DNA of 64,000 nt from Orlajensenia sp037404875. GTDB taxonomy: Bacteria; Actinomycetota; Actinomycetes; Actinomycetales; Microbacteriaceae. The notes under the pieces were generated by a model that searched no databases, was not told the origin of the DNA, and saw nothing but the letters and a program-made list of their open reading frames with translations. The stretch is taken from assembly GCF_037404875.1 (NCBI RefSeq), contig NZ_JBBELO010000007.1, positions 80,624 through 144,623 of the forward strand, given 5' to 3'. Both the position numbers and the translations under genes were made by a program. This document shows positions 1 through 7,593 of the stretch, in pieces; position 1 is the first letter of the stretch; each line of letters opens with the position of its first letter.

Positions 1-776
1 TCGTTGATCGTGTAGACGACGTTGATGTCGGGGTCCTGGCTCAGAAGGGTCTCCGCCGCGGTGCGGCCGCCGTCCTCCGCGCCTTGCGAGGCCTCGTTGC
101 CGACGATCTCGTAGTCGCCGCCGCTGTAACTACCGGTCTTCTTCTCATCGCCGTTCTTGGCCTTGTCGCCGAGGTCGATGCCCATGCCGTTGAGGAACCC
201 CTGGTCGCGGTTGACGTCGACGGAGACCACCTTGTCGTCGAACAGGTCGATCATCGCGATGGTGGCCTTCTTGCCGGCGAGCTTGGCCGCCGTCCACTTT
301 CCGATGTCTTGGCCGGCGAGGTAGTTGTCGGTGGCGAACGTGATGTCGACGGCATCCGGATCCGACGGCGGGGTGTCGAGTGCGATCACGTAGAGCCCGG
401 CATCGCGTGCCTTGGTCAGCGCATCCTCGACGCCGGGACCATTCGGGGTGATGAGGATGCCCTTGTCGCCCTTCGAGATGGCGTTCTCCACCGCCTGGAT
501 CTGGGTGTCCTCGTCGCCGTCCTCCTTGCCTGCCGCCAGGGTGAGGTTCACGCCGAGCTTCTTTGCCGCGGCCTTGGCACCGTCTTCCATGGCGACGAAG
601 AAGGGGTTCGAGGTGGTCTTGACGATCAGCGAGACGCCGATGTCGTCGGAGGAGCCCGAGGCGCTCGAAGAGCCGCCGCCGGAGGAGCAGCCGGCGAGGG
701 TGCCGATGGTGAGGGTGGCCGCGACGCCGACGGCGAGCAGTCGCCGGACGGGCGGGCGGAGGGCTGTGCGATTCAT
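1..776 (-). CDS. Sugar ABC transporter substrate-binding lipoprotein (partial, 3' end outside window)
   Basis: Reading the minus strand from the ATG at 774-776 gives a lipoprotein signal (basic N-terminus, hydrophobic stretch, lipobox LAGC near residues 27-30) and a Ser/Gly-rich linker. A type 1 periplasmic-binding fold follows, with features such as VSLIVKTTSNPFF, then TDNYLAGQDIG. This family binds monosaccharides such as ribose, fructose or xylose outside the membrane and delivers them to an ABC permease. The frame is still open at base 1, so about 258 codons are visible and the C-terminus is missing. It diverges from a LacI repressor and a PfkB kinase, which suggests one sugar-uptake locus. 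The resemblance is to FrcB/RbsB types; the exact sugar cannot be read from sequence. Confidence 0.9.
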   Translation of the reverse strand, partial: MNRTALRPPVRRLLAVGVAATLTIGTLAGCSSGGGSSSASGSSDDIGVSLIVKTTSNPFFVAMEDGAKAAAKKLGVNLTLAAGKEDGDEDTQIQAVENAISKGDKGILITPNGPGVEDALTKARDAGLYVIALDTPPSDPDAVDITFATDNYLAGQDIGKWTAAKLAGKKATIAMIDLFDDKVVSVDVNRDQGFLNGMGIDLGDKAKNGDEKKTGSYSGGDYEIVGNEASQGAEDGGRTAAETLLSQDPDINVVYTIN

Positions 777-802
777 CGGGGAATCTCCTTGGTCGAGGTG
801 GA

Positions 803-829
803 TGACATCGTTGTCTGACATCGATGTCA
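803..829. promoter_or_regulatory. Twin LacI-type operators in the divergent promoter region
   Basis: A perfect 14-bp palindrome, TGACATCGATGTCA, lies at 816-829. A near copy (TGACATCGTTGTCT, 12 of 14) lies at 803-816. Read on the minus strand, the first overlaps a TTGACA hexamer (825-830) suitable as a -35 box for the binding-protein gene. The palindromic form with a central CG fits LacI-family operators, so the adjacent LacI regulator is the probable ligand. Confidence 0.75.
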
Positions 830-892
830 AGACTCAGGTTTAGAGCATTCCTGTTGTAGAGTCAAGACCATCACGGGCAATGGGAGGCGAAT

Positions 893-1948
893 GTGACATC
901 GTTGTCGAACCGCGACCACGCGGATGCCGACAGACGCAAACGGCCGACCATGCGCGATGTCGCCGCGCGCGCCGGGGTGGGCATCAAGACCGTCTCCCGG
1001 GTGATCAACGGCGAGCCGAACGTGTCGGCGAGCACCATCGAGCGAGTGAGGACCGCGGCACGGCAACTGGACTACCAACCCGACCTGCATGCCGGAAACC
1101 TGCGCCGGGCCGACGGGCGCACCCGTACGCTCGGGCTGCTCGTCGGCAACGTCGAGAACCCGTTCTCCGGCGCGCTGCACCGCGCCGTGGAGGAGGCGGC
1201 GCGCGACCGCGGCTTCGCCGTCTTCGCTTCGAGCCTGGACGACGAGGCCGAACGCGAGCAGGAGAGCATCTCGGCGTTCCTCCGTCGTCGCGTCGACGGC
1301 CTCATCCTCACCACCATCTCGCGGAGCCAGGCCTACCTGCTCCCCGAGCAGGAACGCGGAACGCCCCTCGTCTTCGTCGACCGCGAGCCCGTCGACCTCG
1401 TCGCGGACGCCGTCGTCAGCGACAACGCGGCCGGCATGGCCATAGCGACCCGCCACCTGATCGACCACGGGCACACCCGCATCGCGTATCTCGGGGATCG
1501 GCTCGAGATCCAGACGGCGCGCGAGCGACGTCGCGGGTTCATCGAGGAGATGGGGCGTGCAGGTCTGGACGCGCCCGACGAGTTCGTCGTGGCCGGCCTG
1601 GATGACGAGGCGAGCGCGGCCTCGGCGACGCTCAACCTGCTCGCGTCCGACCATCCGCCGACCGCGCTCGTCAGCGGCCAGAACCTCATCACGATCGGCG
1701 CGATCCGCGGCCTGCGTGCCCGCGGGCTGCAGGGCACGACAGCGCTCGTCGGTTTCGATGACATCTCGCTCGCCGACATGATCGAGCCCGGCTTGACCGT
1801 GATCGCCCAAGACCCTGCGCGCATCGGCGCGGTCGCGGCCGAGCGGCTGTTCGCCCGACTCGACGGCGACGACGCCCCGAGCGAGCGACTGATCGTGCCG
1901 ACGCGCCTCATCGCGCGGGGAAGCGGGGAGATCCGTGCCCGAGAGTGA
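893..1948 (+). CDS. LacI-family transcriptional regulator
   Basis: A 351-residue repressor. The N-terminal helix-turn-helix spans about residues 20-42 (MRDVAARAGVGIKTVSRVIN), followed by a hinge and a periplasmic-binding-like effector domain with the usual GLLVGNVENPF and LIDHGHTRIAYLG blocks. The GTG start at 893 has a GGGAGG ribosome site at 882-887. The downstream kinase start overlaps its 3' end by 14 bp, so the two are co-expressed. Three operator-like palindromes lie at or just before its start and near the divergent binding-protein gene. It probably represses the locus in the absence of the sugar or its phosphate; the effector is unknown. Confidence 0.93.
   Translation: MTSLSNRDHADADRRKRPTMRDVAARAGVGIKTVSRVINGEPNVSASTIERVRTAARQLDYQPDLHAGNLRRADGRTRTLGLLVGNVENPFSGALHRAVEEAARDRGFAVFASSLDDEAEREQESISAFLRRRVDGLILTTISRSQAYLLPEQERGTPLVFVDREPVDLVADAVVSDNAAGMAIATRHLIDHGHTRIAYLGDRLEIQTARERRRGFIEEMGRAGLDAPDEFVVAGLDDEASAASATLNLLASDHPPTALVSGQNLITIGAIRGLRARGLQGTTALVGFDDISLADMIEPGLTVIAQDPARIGAVAAERLFARLDGDDAPSERLIVPTRLIARGSGEIRARE
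894..907. promoter_or_regulatory. Third operator copy overlapping the lacI start codon
   Basis: TGACATCGTTGTCG matches the operators at 803-829 at 12 of 14 positions and begins one base into the GTG start codon of the regulator. Binding here would block transcription or translation of the regulator itself, implying autorepression. It is also coding sequence, so the match could be partly accidental, but three copies within 105 bp argue for function. Confidence 0.55.
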
Positions 1949-2873
1949 GAACCGCCGGGAGGCTGGCCGTGAGGCAGGCGCTGATGTGACGGCCGGAGGG
2001 CGTGTTCTCGTCGTCGGCGATGCGCTCATCGATGAGCTCCACGACGAGTCGGGGACGCGCGAGTTCGTGGGCGGCGCCGGTCTGAACGTCGCCGTCGGGC
2101 TGGCGGTGCTCGGCGTGCCGAGCACGTTGCTGGCGCAGGTGGCGACGGATGCCGCCGGGCACGAGATCCGCAGCTATCTCGAGCGGTTCGACGTCGAGCT
2201 GCTCACCGGTGAGGCACCGAACGGAACGGCCCGAGCGGTCTCGGAGCGGGTGGGCGGCGAGCCGCGCTATTCGTTCAATGAGGCGGCCCGTGAGCGCGTC
2301 TTCGACATCGGACGGGCGAAGGAGGCGATCGCCGCGGCGCCTGCGGTGGTCGTGAGCTGCTTCCCCTTCGACGACGCCGGCCAGGCGGCGGCGCTCGCTG
2401 CGGCGACGGCCGGATACGAGGTGATCGTCGACCCGAACCCGCGTGCGGGCATGATGCGCGACCGCGGCGCGTTCCTGGAGGGCTTCCGCAGGCTCGCCGC
2501 CGGTGCCACGCTCGTGAAGGTCGGCGACGAGGACGCCGCGCTGCTGCTGGGAGCGAGCCTGGATGATCTCGAGGACTTCGCCAGCGCGGCCGGCGCACGA
2601 GCCGTGCTGGCGACGGCCGGCGCTGCCGGCGCGCGCGTGCGACTGGCGGACGGAACCCGGGTGGATGCGCCCATCGCGCACCTCGACGGCGCGGTCATCG
2701 ACACCATGGGGGCCGGGGACGCGACGCTCGCGGCATCCGTTCGCCGCATCGTGAACGCGGGGGTGCCGGGCGATGCAGAGGGTTGGCGCGAGCTGCTCGA
2801 CGAGGCGATGGTGATCGCGGCGGCGACGGTGCGTGCCGAGGGAGCCCTCCTCCGTCGCCCGCAGGCAACCTAG
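1935..2873 (+). CDS. PfkB-family carbohydrate kinase
   Basis: A 312-residue cytoplasmic sugar kinase of the ribokinase/PfkB superfamily. It shows the N-terminal GGAGLN signature (about residues 46-51) and the C-terminal DTMGAGD motif, in which Asp262 should be the catalytic base and GAGD the anion hole. The GTG at 1935 has GGGGAG five bases upstream and overlaps the lacI stop; an internal GTG at 1986 is an alternative. Position after the repressor and opposite a sugar-binding protein suggests it phosphorylates the imported sugar. The substrate (fructose, ribose or another) is not resolved. Confidence 0.9.
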   Translation: MPESENRREAGREAGADVTAGGRVLVVGDALIDELHDESGTREFVGGAGLNVAVGLAVLGVPSTLLAQVATDAAGHEIRSYLERFDVELLTGEAPNGTARAVSERVGGEPRYSFNEAARERVFDIGRAKEAIAAAPAVVVSCFPFDDAGQAAALAAATAGYEVIVDPNPRAGMMRDRGAFLEGFRRLAAGATLVKVGDEDAALLLGASLDDLEDFASAAGARAVLATAGAAGARVRLADGTRVDAPIAHLDGAVIDTMGAGDATLAASVRRIVNAGVPGDAEGWRELLDEAMVIAAATVRAEGALLRRPQAT

Positions 2874-2886
2874 GCACCCGCCCTTC

Positions 2887-2986
2887 CCAAAAGCGAGGAC
2901 ATCCCGAAAAGCGAGGCGATCTCGCGCGAAACGCGGCGTTTCGGCCTGCTGACGCGGCGAGTCCCGCGAGATCGCCTCGCTTTCGG
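2887..2986. repeat. Palindromic repeat element E1 (about 18-bp units, tandem plus inverted)
   Basis: Between convergent pfkB and thioredoxin genes lie two direct units (2887-2903, degenerate; 2904-2921) and one inverted unit (2970-2986) of the consensus CCGAAAAGCGAGGMGATY. Units two and three, extended by TCGCG, form a stem of about 22 bp with one bulged base around a 38-bp loop. The loop holds a smaller palindrome, CGAAAC..GTTTCG. The same units recur at 6426-6545. It could work as a bidirectional terminator, or be a REP/MITE-like repeat. Confidence 0.85.
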
Positions 2987-3018
2987 GGGATCCGGCCAGG
3001 ACGGGCCAGGCGCGCGGG

Positions 3019-3429
3019 TTAGAGCTCGCTGCGCTCGATCGATTCGATCGCGTCGTCGGTCTCGGCGTGGGCCTCCTGCTCGGCGATCTGGGCCCGCACC
3101 GCATCCATGTCGAGGTCGCGCACCTGGCCGATGAGGTCTTCGAGCACGGGTGCGGGGAGCGCTCCGGCCTGCGAGAACACGCCGATGCCGTCCTTGAAGA
3201 CCATGAGCGTCGGGATCGACTGGATGCCCATGCCGCCCGCGATCTCACGCTCGGCCTCGGTGTCGACCTTCGCGAAGGTGATGTCGGGGTTCTTCTCCGA
3301 GGCGGCCTCGAACGTCGGGCCGAACTGGCGGCACGGGCCGCACCATTCCGCCCAGTAGTCGATGAGCACGATGCCCCCATCGGTGATCGTCTTCTCGAAC
3401 GTCTCCATGTTCAGGTTCACGGTAGCCAT
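3019..3429 (-). CDS. Thioredoxin
   Basis: A 136-residue thioredoxin-fold protein with the redox motif WCGPC at residues 29-33 and the cis-proline loop SIPTLMVF. It reduces disulfides in cytoplasmic proteins using electrons from thioredoxin reductase. It is about 25 residues longer than E. coli TrxA; the extra C-terminal segment is acidic and helical-looking (DAVRAQIAEQEAHAETDD). The ATG is preceded on the minus strand by TAAACT and a six-base gap, so the transcript is probably leaderless. It stands alone, convergent with pfkB. Confidence 0.95.
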   Translation of the reverse strand: MATVNLNMETFEKTITDGGIVLIDYWAEWCGPCRQFGPTFEAASEKNPDITFAKVDTEAEREIAGGMGIQSIPTLMVFKDGIGVFSQAGALPAPVLEDLIGQVRDLDMDAVRAQIAEQEAHAETDDAIESIERSEL

Positions 3430-3435
3430 CCCTCG

Positions 3436-3441
3436 AGTTTA
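3436..3441 (-). promoter_or_regulatory. -10 box for leaderless thioredoxin transcript
   Basis: On the minus strand TAAACT is followed by six bases and then the ATG of the thioredoxin gene. This TANNNT-N6-RTG layout recurs across the window and is the known leaderless promoter geometry of actinobacteria. Confidence 0.6.
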
Positions 3442-3555
3442 CGGGCGGATGCCGCTACATCCGCCGTGCTGCACTGTCAAACGCCTGAGGCCGCAACGCC
3501 CCGGACGCATAGCCTTGAGGAGCGCCCGCACCCGGCGCCTTCGAGAGGGGGAACC

Positions 3556-4476
3556 ATGGCTCGCGCAGTGCAGTTCGACCGCTTCGGACCGACGGACGTG
3601 CTCGAGGTCGTGCATGTCGATCCGCCGCATGCCGGCCCAGGGGAGGTGCGTGTGCGCGTCGCCGCAGCGGGCCTGAACCCCGTCGACTGGAAGATCATCC
3701 GCTTCCGGCAGGTGGCCGAGGCGTACGGATGCCCGCGGCTACCGGCCGGGAACGGCAACGACTTCGCCGGCGTCATCGACGAGGTCGGCGACGGGGTCGA
3801 GGGGTGGAGCGTGGGGGATGAGGTCTTCGGCGGCCACCGCTTCTTTGCCCAGGCCGACTTCGCCGTCGTCCCCGCCGGGAAGCTCGTGCGCAAGCCGCGC
3901 GGCATCAGCTGGGAGCAGGCCGGAGCGCTCGACATCGTCGGTCGCACGGCGTGGGCATCCGTTCGCGCCATCGATCCGACGCCCGACGACACCGTGCTCG
4001 TGACGGCGGCGGCCGGCGGCGTCGGCGTGCTCGCCGCGCAGCTCGCCGTCGGCCGAGGCGCCCGCGTGATCGGCACGGCGAGCGAGGCCAACCACGAGTT
4101 CCTCGAACGCCTCGGCGTCACGCCCGTCACCTACGGCGAGGGGGCGGCCGATCGCATCCGTGCCGCAGCGCCGCAGGGCGTGACGGCGGTGCTCGACAAC
4201 CAGGGAGAGGCCAGCATCGAGCTCGCCCTCGAGCTCGGCGTGCCGCGCGATCGCATCAACACCATCGCCGGCCGCGGGAGCGAGAAGACCGAGGGCATCC
4301 TGCAGGTCGGCGGCGCCCAGGCGAACCTCGGCGAGCTCGAGCACATGGCCCAGCTCATCGCCGACGGGCTCGTCTTCCCCATCGATTCCGTCTTTCCCGT
4401 CGAGCGCGTGCGGGAGGCCTACGCACGGCTCGAAGCCGGTCACGTGCGCGGAAAAGTGGTGCTCGCCTTCGAGTGA
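3556..4476 (+). CDS. NADP-dependent MDR-family oxidoreductase (quinone oxidoreductase-like)
   Basis: A 306-residue medium-chain dehydrogenase/reductase. The N-terminal GroES-like domain (FDRFGPTDVLEV, then AAGLNPVDWK) lacks the zinc-binding Cys/His sets, as in quinone reductases and enoyl reductases. The Rossmann part has the nucleotide-binding turn TAAAGGVGVLAAQLA near residues 150-163. The ATG at 3556 follows GAGAGGGGGAA, a good ribosome site; longer in-frame reading upstream overlaps the thioredoxin promoter and is not credible. It stands between divergent and co-oriented genes with no clear partner. The substrate is unknown. Confidence 0.88.
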   Translation: MARAVQFDRFGPTDVLEVVHVDPPHAGPGEVRVRVAAAGLNPVDWKIIRFRQVAEAYGCPRLPAGNGNDFAGVIDEVGDGVEGWSVGDEVFGGHRFFAQADFAVVPAGKLVRKPRGISWEQAGALDIVGRTAWASVRAIDPTPDDTVLVTAAAGGVGVLAAQLAVGRGARVIGTASEANHEFLERLGVTPVTYGEGAADRIRAAAPQGVTAVLDNQGEASIELALELGVPRDRINTIAGRGSEKTEGILQVGGAQANLGELEHMAQLIADGLVFPIDSVFPVERVREAYARLEAGHVRGKVVLAFE

Positions 4477-4599
4477 TTCCCGGCGGATGCCGCCCGGCGA
4501 CGTCATGCGCGCACCGCGGGAATAGATTCCGCCTGGATGCGTTACATCGGCCGTACATGCAAATGCATGGAAAAGGTGAGTGGACCAGGAGGCCACGAA

Positions 4600-5784
4600 A
4601 TGCAGTTCGGCATCTTCACGGTGAGCGACATCACCGAGGACCCCACGACGGGTCGCACGCCGACCGAGGGCGAGCGCATCAAGGCGATCGTCGAGATCGC
4701 CAAGAAGACCGAAGAGGTCGGAATGGACGTCTTCGCGCTCGGTGAGCACCACAATCCGCCGTTCTTCTCTTCCTCGCCGACGACCACGCTGGCCTACATC
4801 GCGGCCCAGACCGAGCGGCTCATCCTCTCGACAGCCACGACGCTCATCACCACGAACGACCCGGTGAAGATCGCCGAGGACTACGCGATGCTGCAGCACC
4901 TGGCCGACGGCCGCGTCGACCTCACGCTCGGCCGCGGAAACACCGGCCCCGTCTATCCGTGGTTCGGCAAGGACATCCGCCAGGGCATCGAGCTCGCCAT
5001 CGAGAACTACGCGCTGCTGCACCGCCTGTGGCGCGAGGACTACGTCGACTGGCAGGGCAGCTTCCGCACCCCGCTGCAGGGCTTCCAGTCCACGCCGCGT
5101 CCGCTGGATGAGGTTCCCCCGTTCGTCTGGCACGGCAGCATCCGTTCGCCCGAGATCGCCGAGCAGGCCGCCTACTACGGCGACGGCTTCTTCGCCAACA
5201 ACATCTTCTGGCCCAAGGAGCACTACATGCGCCTGATCGGGCTGTACCGCCAGCGCTTCGAGCACTACGGACATGGCAGCGCCGACCAGGCGATCGTCGG
5301 CCTCGGCGGCCAGGTCTTCATGCGGGCCAAGTCGCAGGATGCTGTGAACGAGTTCCGCCCCTACTTCGACAATGCGCCGGTGTACGGCCACGGACCCTCG
5401 CTCGAGGAGTTCACCGAGATGACGCCGCTCACCGTCGGCAGCCCTCAGGAGGTCATCGACCGCTACATGTCGATGCGGGAATACTACGGCGACTACCAGC
5501 GCCAGCTCTTCCTCATGGATCACGCCGGCCTGCCGCTGAAGACGGTTCTCGAGCAGCTCGACATCCTCGGCGAGGAGGTCGTGCCGGTGCTGCGCCGCGA
5601 GCTCGACGCCAAGCGTCCCGCTCACGTGCCCGACGGTCCCACGCACGAGGCGATGGTGGCCCGCCGCAACGCCGAGCGCGTCGCCGCCCGTTCGAATGCC
5701 TCCGACGACGCGGCGGCATCCGCCGGGTCGACCGGAAGCAAGGGATCGGGCGCTGCGTTCGGTCTCGTCTCGAAGGGAGCATGA
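4600..5784 (+). CDS. LLM-class flavin-dependent oxidoreductase, CE1758-like
   Basis: A 394-residue bacterial-luciferase-like TIM-barrel monooxygenase that should use reduced FMN and oxygen on an unknown substrate. Family landmarks are FGIFTVSD at the N-terminus, LGEHHNPPF, LSTATTLITTNDPVKIAEDYA, and LTLGRGNTGPVYPWF. The ATG at 4600 has AGGAGG seven bases before it; an in-frame ATG at 4537 lacks one. The tail after residue 365 is Ala/Ser/Gly-rich and probably disordered. It overlaps the next gene by ATGA, and that gene is its likely flavin reductase, as in the paired CE1758/CE1759 families of corynebacteria. Confidence 0.88.
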   Translation: MQFGIFTVSDITEDPTTGRTPTEGERIKAIVEIAKKTEEVGMDVFALGEHHNPPFFSSSPTTTLAYIAAQTERLILSTATTLITTNDPVKIAEDYAMLQHLADGRVDLTLGRGNTGPVYPWFGKDIRQGIELAIENYALLHRLWREDYVDWQGSFRTPLQGFQSTPRPLDEVPPFVWHGSIRSPEIAEQAAYYGDGFFANNIFWPKEHYMRLIGLYRQRFEHYGHGSADQAIVGLGGQVFMRAKSQDAVNEFRPYFDNAPVYGHGPSLEEFTEMTPLTVGSPQEVIDRYMSMREYYGDYQRQLFLMDHAGLPLKTVLEQLDILGEEVVPVLRRELDAKRPAHVPDGPTHEAMVARRNAERVAARSNASDDAAASAGSTGSKGSGAAFGLVSKGA

Positions 5785-6416
5785 GCATGACCACCAAGCG
5801 ACTCGCCGTCCTCTCCGCGGGACTCAGCCAGCCCTCATCGACCCGGCTGCTCGCCGACCGGCTTGCCGATGCCACCGTCGCCCGTCTGCGCGACGTGCAC
5901 GGCGTCGAGGCGGAGGTGAGCGTGATCGAGTTGCGTGACATCGCCCGCGACGTCACGAACAACCTCATCACCGGATTCCCGAGCCCCACCCTCGAGACGA
6001 GCATCGAGAAGGTCACGGGTGCCGACGGTCTCATCGCCGTCAGCCCGATCTTCTCGGCGAGCTACAGCGGCCTCTTCAAGTCGTTCATCGACGTGCTCGA
6101 CCCGAAGTCGCTCGAGGGCATGCCCGTGCTCCTCGGCGCGACCGGCGGCTCGCCCCGGCACTCGCTCGCGCTCGACCACGCACTGCGGCCGCTGTTCAGC
6201 TACCTGCATGCCGTTGCCGTTCCGACCGGCGTCTACGCCGCCGCTGAGGACTGGGGCAGCGTCTCGGATTCGGTGCGGCCCCTGCCCGACCGCATCGAGC
6301 GCGCCGCCAGCGAGCTCGCTCCGCTGATCGCCGCATCCGACCGGTCGCAGCACATGCGCGACGCGTTCGCGCTCGACGCCGGCTTCAGCGTCACGGGCGG
6401 CTTCTCAGCGCAGTAG
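5781..6416 (+). CDS. FMN reductase, CE1759-like partner of the LLM oxidoreductase
   Basis: A 211-residue flavodoxin-fold NAD(P)H:FMN reductase. Recognisable segments are LAVLSAGLSQPSSTRLLADRL (phosphate loop), SPIFSASYSGLFKSFID and GATGGSPRHSLALDH. It should supply FMNH2 to the monooxygenase immediately upstream; the ATGA overlap at 5781-5784 makes the two translationally coupled, and an ATG two codons in (5787) is an alternative start. The pair is conserved in actinobacteria, although the physiological substrate is not established. It ends at a convergent intergenic palindromic repeat. Confidence 0.88.
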   Translation: MSMTTKRLAVLSAGLSQPSSTRLLADRLADATVARLRDVHGVEAEVSVIELRDIARDVTNNLITGFPSPTLETSIEKVTGADGLIAVSPIFSASYSGLFKSFIDVLDPKSLEGMPVLLGATGGSPRHSLALDHALRPLFSYLHAVAVPTGVYAAAEDWGSVSDSVRPLPDRIERAASELAPLIAASDRSQHMRDAFALDAGFSVTGGFSAQ

Positions 6417-6425
6417 GCCGCCTCC

Positions 6426-6545
6426 CCGAAAAGCGAGGAGATTCCGAAAAGCGAGGAGATTCGCATGACACGCCGTCCGTTCGGGGCGGCGTGTCGGCGT
6501 GTCGGCCAAAATCGCCTCGCTTCTCGGAATCTCCTCGCTTTTCGG
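6426..6545. repeat. Palindromic repeat element E2 (two tandem units, then two inverted units)
   Basis: Two identical 18-bp units, CCGAAAAGCGAGGAGATT, lie head to tail at 6426-6443 and 6444-6461. Two inverted copies lie at 6510-6527 (two mismatches) and 6528-6545 (exact). The 48-bp centre holds a nine-bp stem, GACACGCCG/CGGCGTGTC. Folded RNA could form a stem of about 36 bp. It sits between convergent genes, like E1 at 2887-2986, and shares the same unit, so a bidirectional terminator or a dispersed REP-like repeat are the two readings. Confidence 0.88.
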
Positions 6546-6578
6546 AAAGGGCGGCGGGGAACCGGAGGGGCGAGGGGC

Positions 6579-6767
6579 TCAGCCGCCGCTCTTCCGGCGG
6601 AACTCCTGGCGGTTGTCGGCGCTTCCGTGCGCGTGGTTGATCGGCGAGCCGCCGTCGAGATGCGCCTCGCCCTTCCGCGACGAGCGCGCGTTCTTCTTCT
6701 CCAGCGCCTCCCGGAACTTGCGCTTCACGTCGTCGGATGCCGCTTCGGGCTTCTGTTCGGAATCCAT
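6579..6767 (-). CDS. DUF5302 family small protein
   Basis: A 62-residue highly charged protein with KRKFREALEKKN in the first half and a C-terminal QEFRRKSGG, the layout of the actinobacterial DUF5302 family. No membrane segment or signal peptide is visible, and it looks largely disordered. The function of the family is unknown. The ATG follows TAATCT plus six bases on the minus strand, a leaderless promoter arrangement. It lies directly downstream of the dedA-like gene on the same strand, nine bases away. Confidence 0.85.
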   Translation of the reverse strand: MDSEQKPEAASDDVKRKFREALEKKNARSSRKGEAHLDGGSPINHAHGSADNRQEFRRKSGG

Positions 6768-6773
6768 GGCTCC

Positions 6774-6779
6774 AGATTA
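6774..6779 (-). promoter_or_regulatory. -10 box for leaderless DUF5302 gene
   Basis: TAATCT on the minus strand is followed by six bases and the ATG. It lies in the short gap and over the end of the DedA gene, so the DUF5302 gene can be transcribed on its own. Confidence 0.5.
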
Positions 6780-7439
6780 CGCCTCACCCGACGGGCTCGC
6801 TGGGCCCGCCGTGTCGGCCGGAACAACGGCTGCGGATGCCGCGCGCGCCGCCTTGCCGGCGGCAAGACGTGCAGAGACCGCATCCACGAGCAGGCCGACG
6901 AGCACGGCCACGACGACCGAGACGATGATGGCTAGCAACGGGGTGGCCGAGAGGGCTGCCCCCACGGTGGCGCCCACCGCGGTGTTGTAGACGGCCCACG
7001 CCAGCCCGGCCCCAGCCGAGAGCGGGAGGTAGCGCCGCAGCGCGAGCCCGCTCGATCCCGCCGCGAGGTTCACCGCGATGCGCGCGAACGGCACGTACCG
7101 CGCGGTGAAGACGAGCACCGCGGCGCGTCGGTGGATGCCGAGCCGCGCGCGGTCGATGGCCCGCCCGATGCGGCCCCTCCGCTGCCAGGCCCACCGGTCC
7201 AGGCCCACCTCTCGTCCGAGAAGAAAGCACGCGAGATCGCCGGTGAGCGCTCCGGCGGCCGCGATGGGGATCACGATCGCGGGGGAGGGAGCACCCGTCG
7301 CCGCCCAGAGGGCCCCGAGCGTGACGATGAAGGTCTCGCTCGGCAGTACGACGAGAAAGGCGTCTCCCACCACGAGCGCGAACAGCGCGGGGTAGAGCCA
7401 CGGCGAGGCCGCGATGTGTTCGAGCCACGCCTGATCCAC
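6777..7439 (-). CDS. DedA family membrane protein
   Basis: A 220-residue integral membrane protein of the DedA/VTT superfamily, linked to lipid scrambling or flipping and membrane homeostasis. Hydrophobic segments lie near residues 14-50, 52-72, 118-165 and 165-185. Landmarks are LPSETFIVTLGAL, GALTGDLACFLLGREVG and FTARYVPFARIAVNLAAG, where the Arg in TARYVPFAR is a family hallmark. The GTG start at 7437-7439 is preceded by TAGAAC and six bases. It diverges from the glycosyltransferase-hydrolase fusion gene. Confidence 0.9.
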   Translation of the reverse strand: MDQAWLEHIAASPWLYPALFALVVGDAFLVVLPSETFIVTLGALWAATGAPSPAIVIPIAAAGALTGDLACFLLGREVGLDRWAWQRRGRIGRAIDRARLGIHRRAAVLVFTARYVPFARIAVNLAAGSSGLALRRYLPLSAGAGLAWAVYNTAVGATVGAALSATPLLAIIVSVVVAVLVGLLVDAVSARLAAGKAARAASAAVVPADTAGPASPSGEA

Positions 7440-7593
7440 GACTGTGTTCTAGCGCGCACAGGTGAACGGAGAGCGACACCGTGCCGCCGGCGTCCTCGGA
7501 ACGGGGGTAACGCGAGCGGTACACCTCGTGAATCCTTCGCCGAGAGGGGTTGTCGGCCATCCTGCGGCCATCTCGGGCGAGCATCCTGACGGC

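Noticed and set aside
84..818. Long plus-strand reading frames over the first 800 bases
   Set aside because: They are antisense to a clear substrate-binding lipoprotein with lipobox; high GC keeps opposite frames open.
827..2125. Minus-strand 432-codon frame opposite the LacI gene
   Set aside because: Arg/Asp/Val-biased translation without any motif, and it lies opposite a complete regulator with ribosome site; a codon-bias shadow.
3067..3555. N-terminal extension of the MDR oxidoreductase
   Set aside because: It would run antisense through thioredoxin; the ATG at 3556 has a strong ribosome site and family homology begins there.
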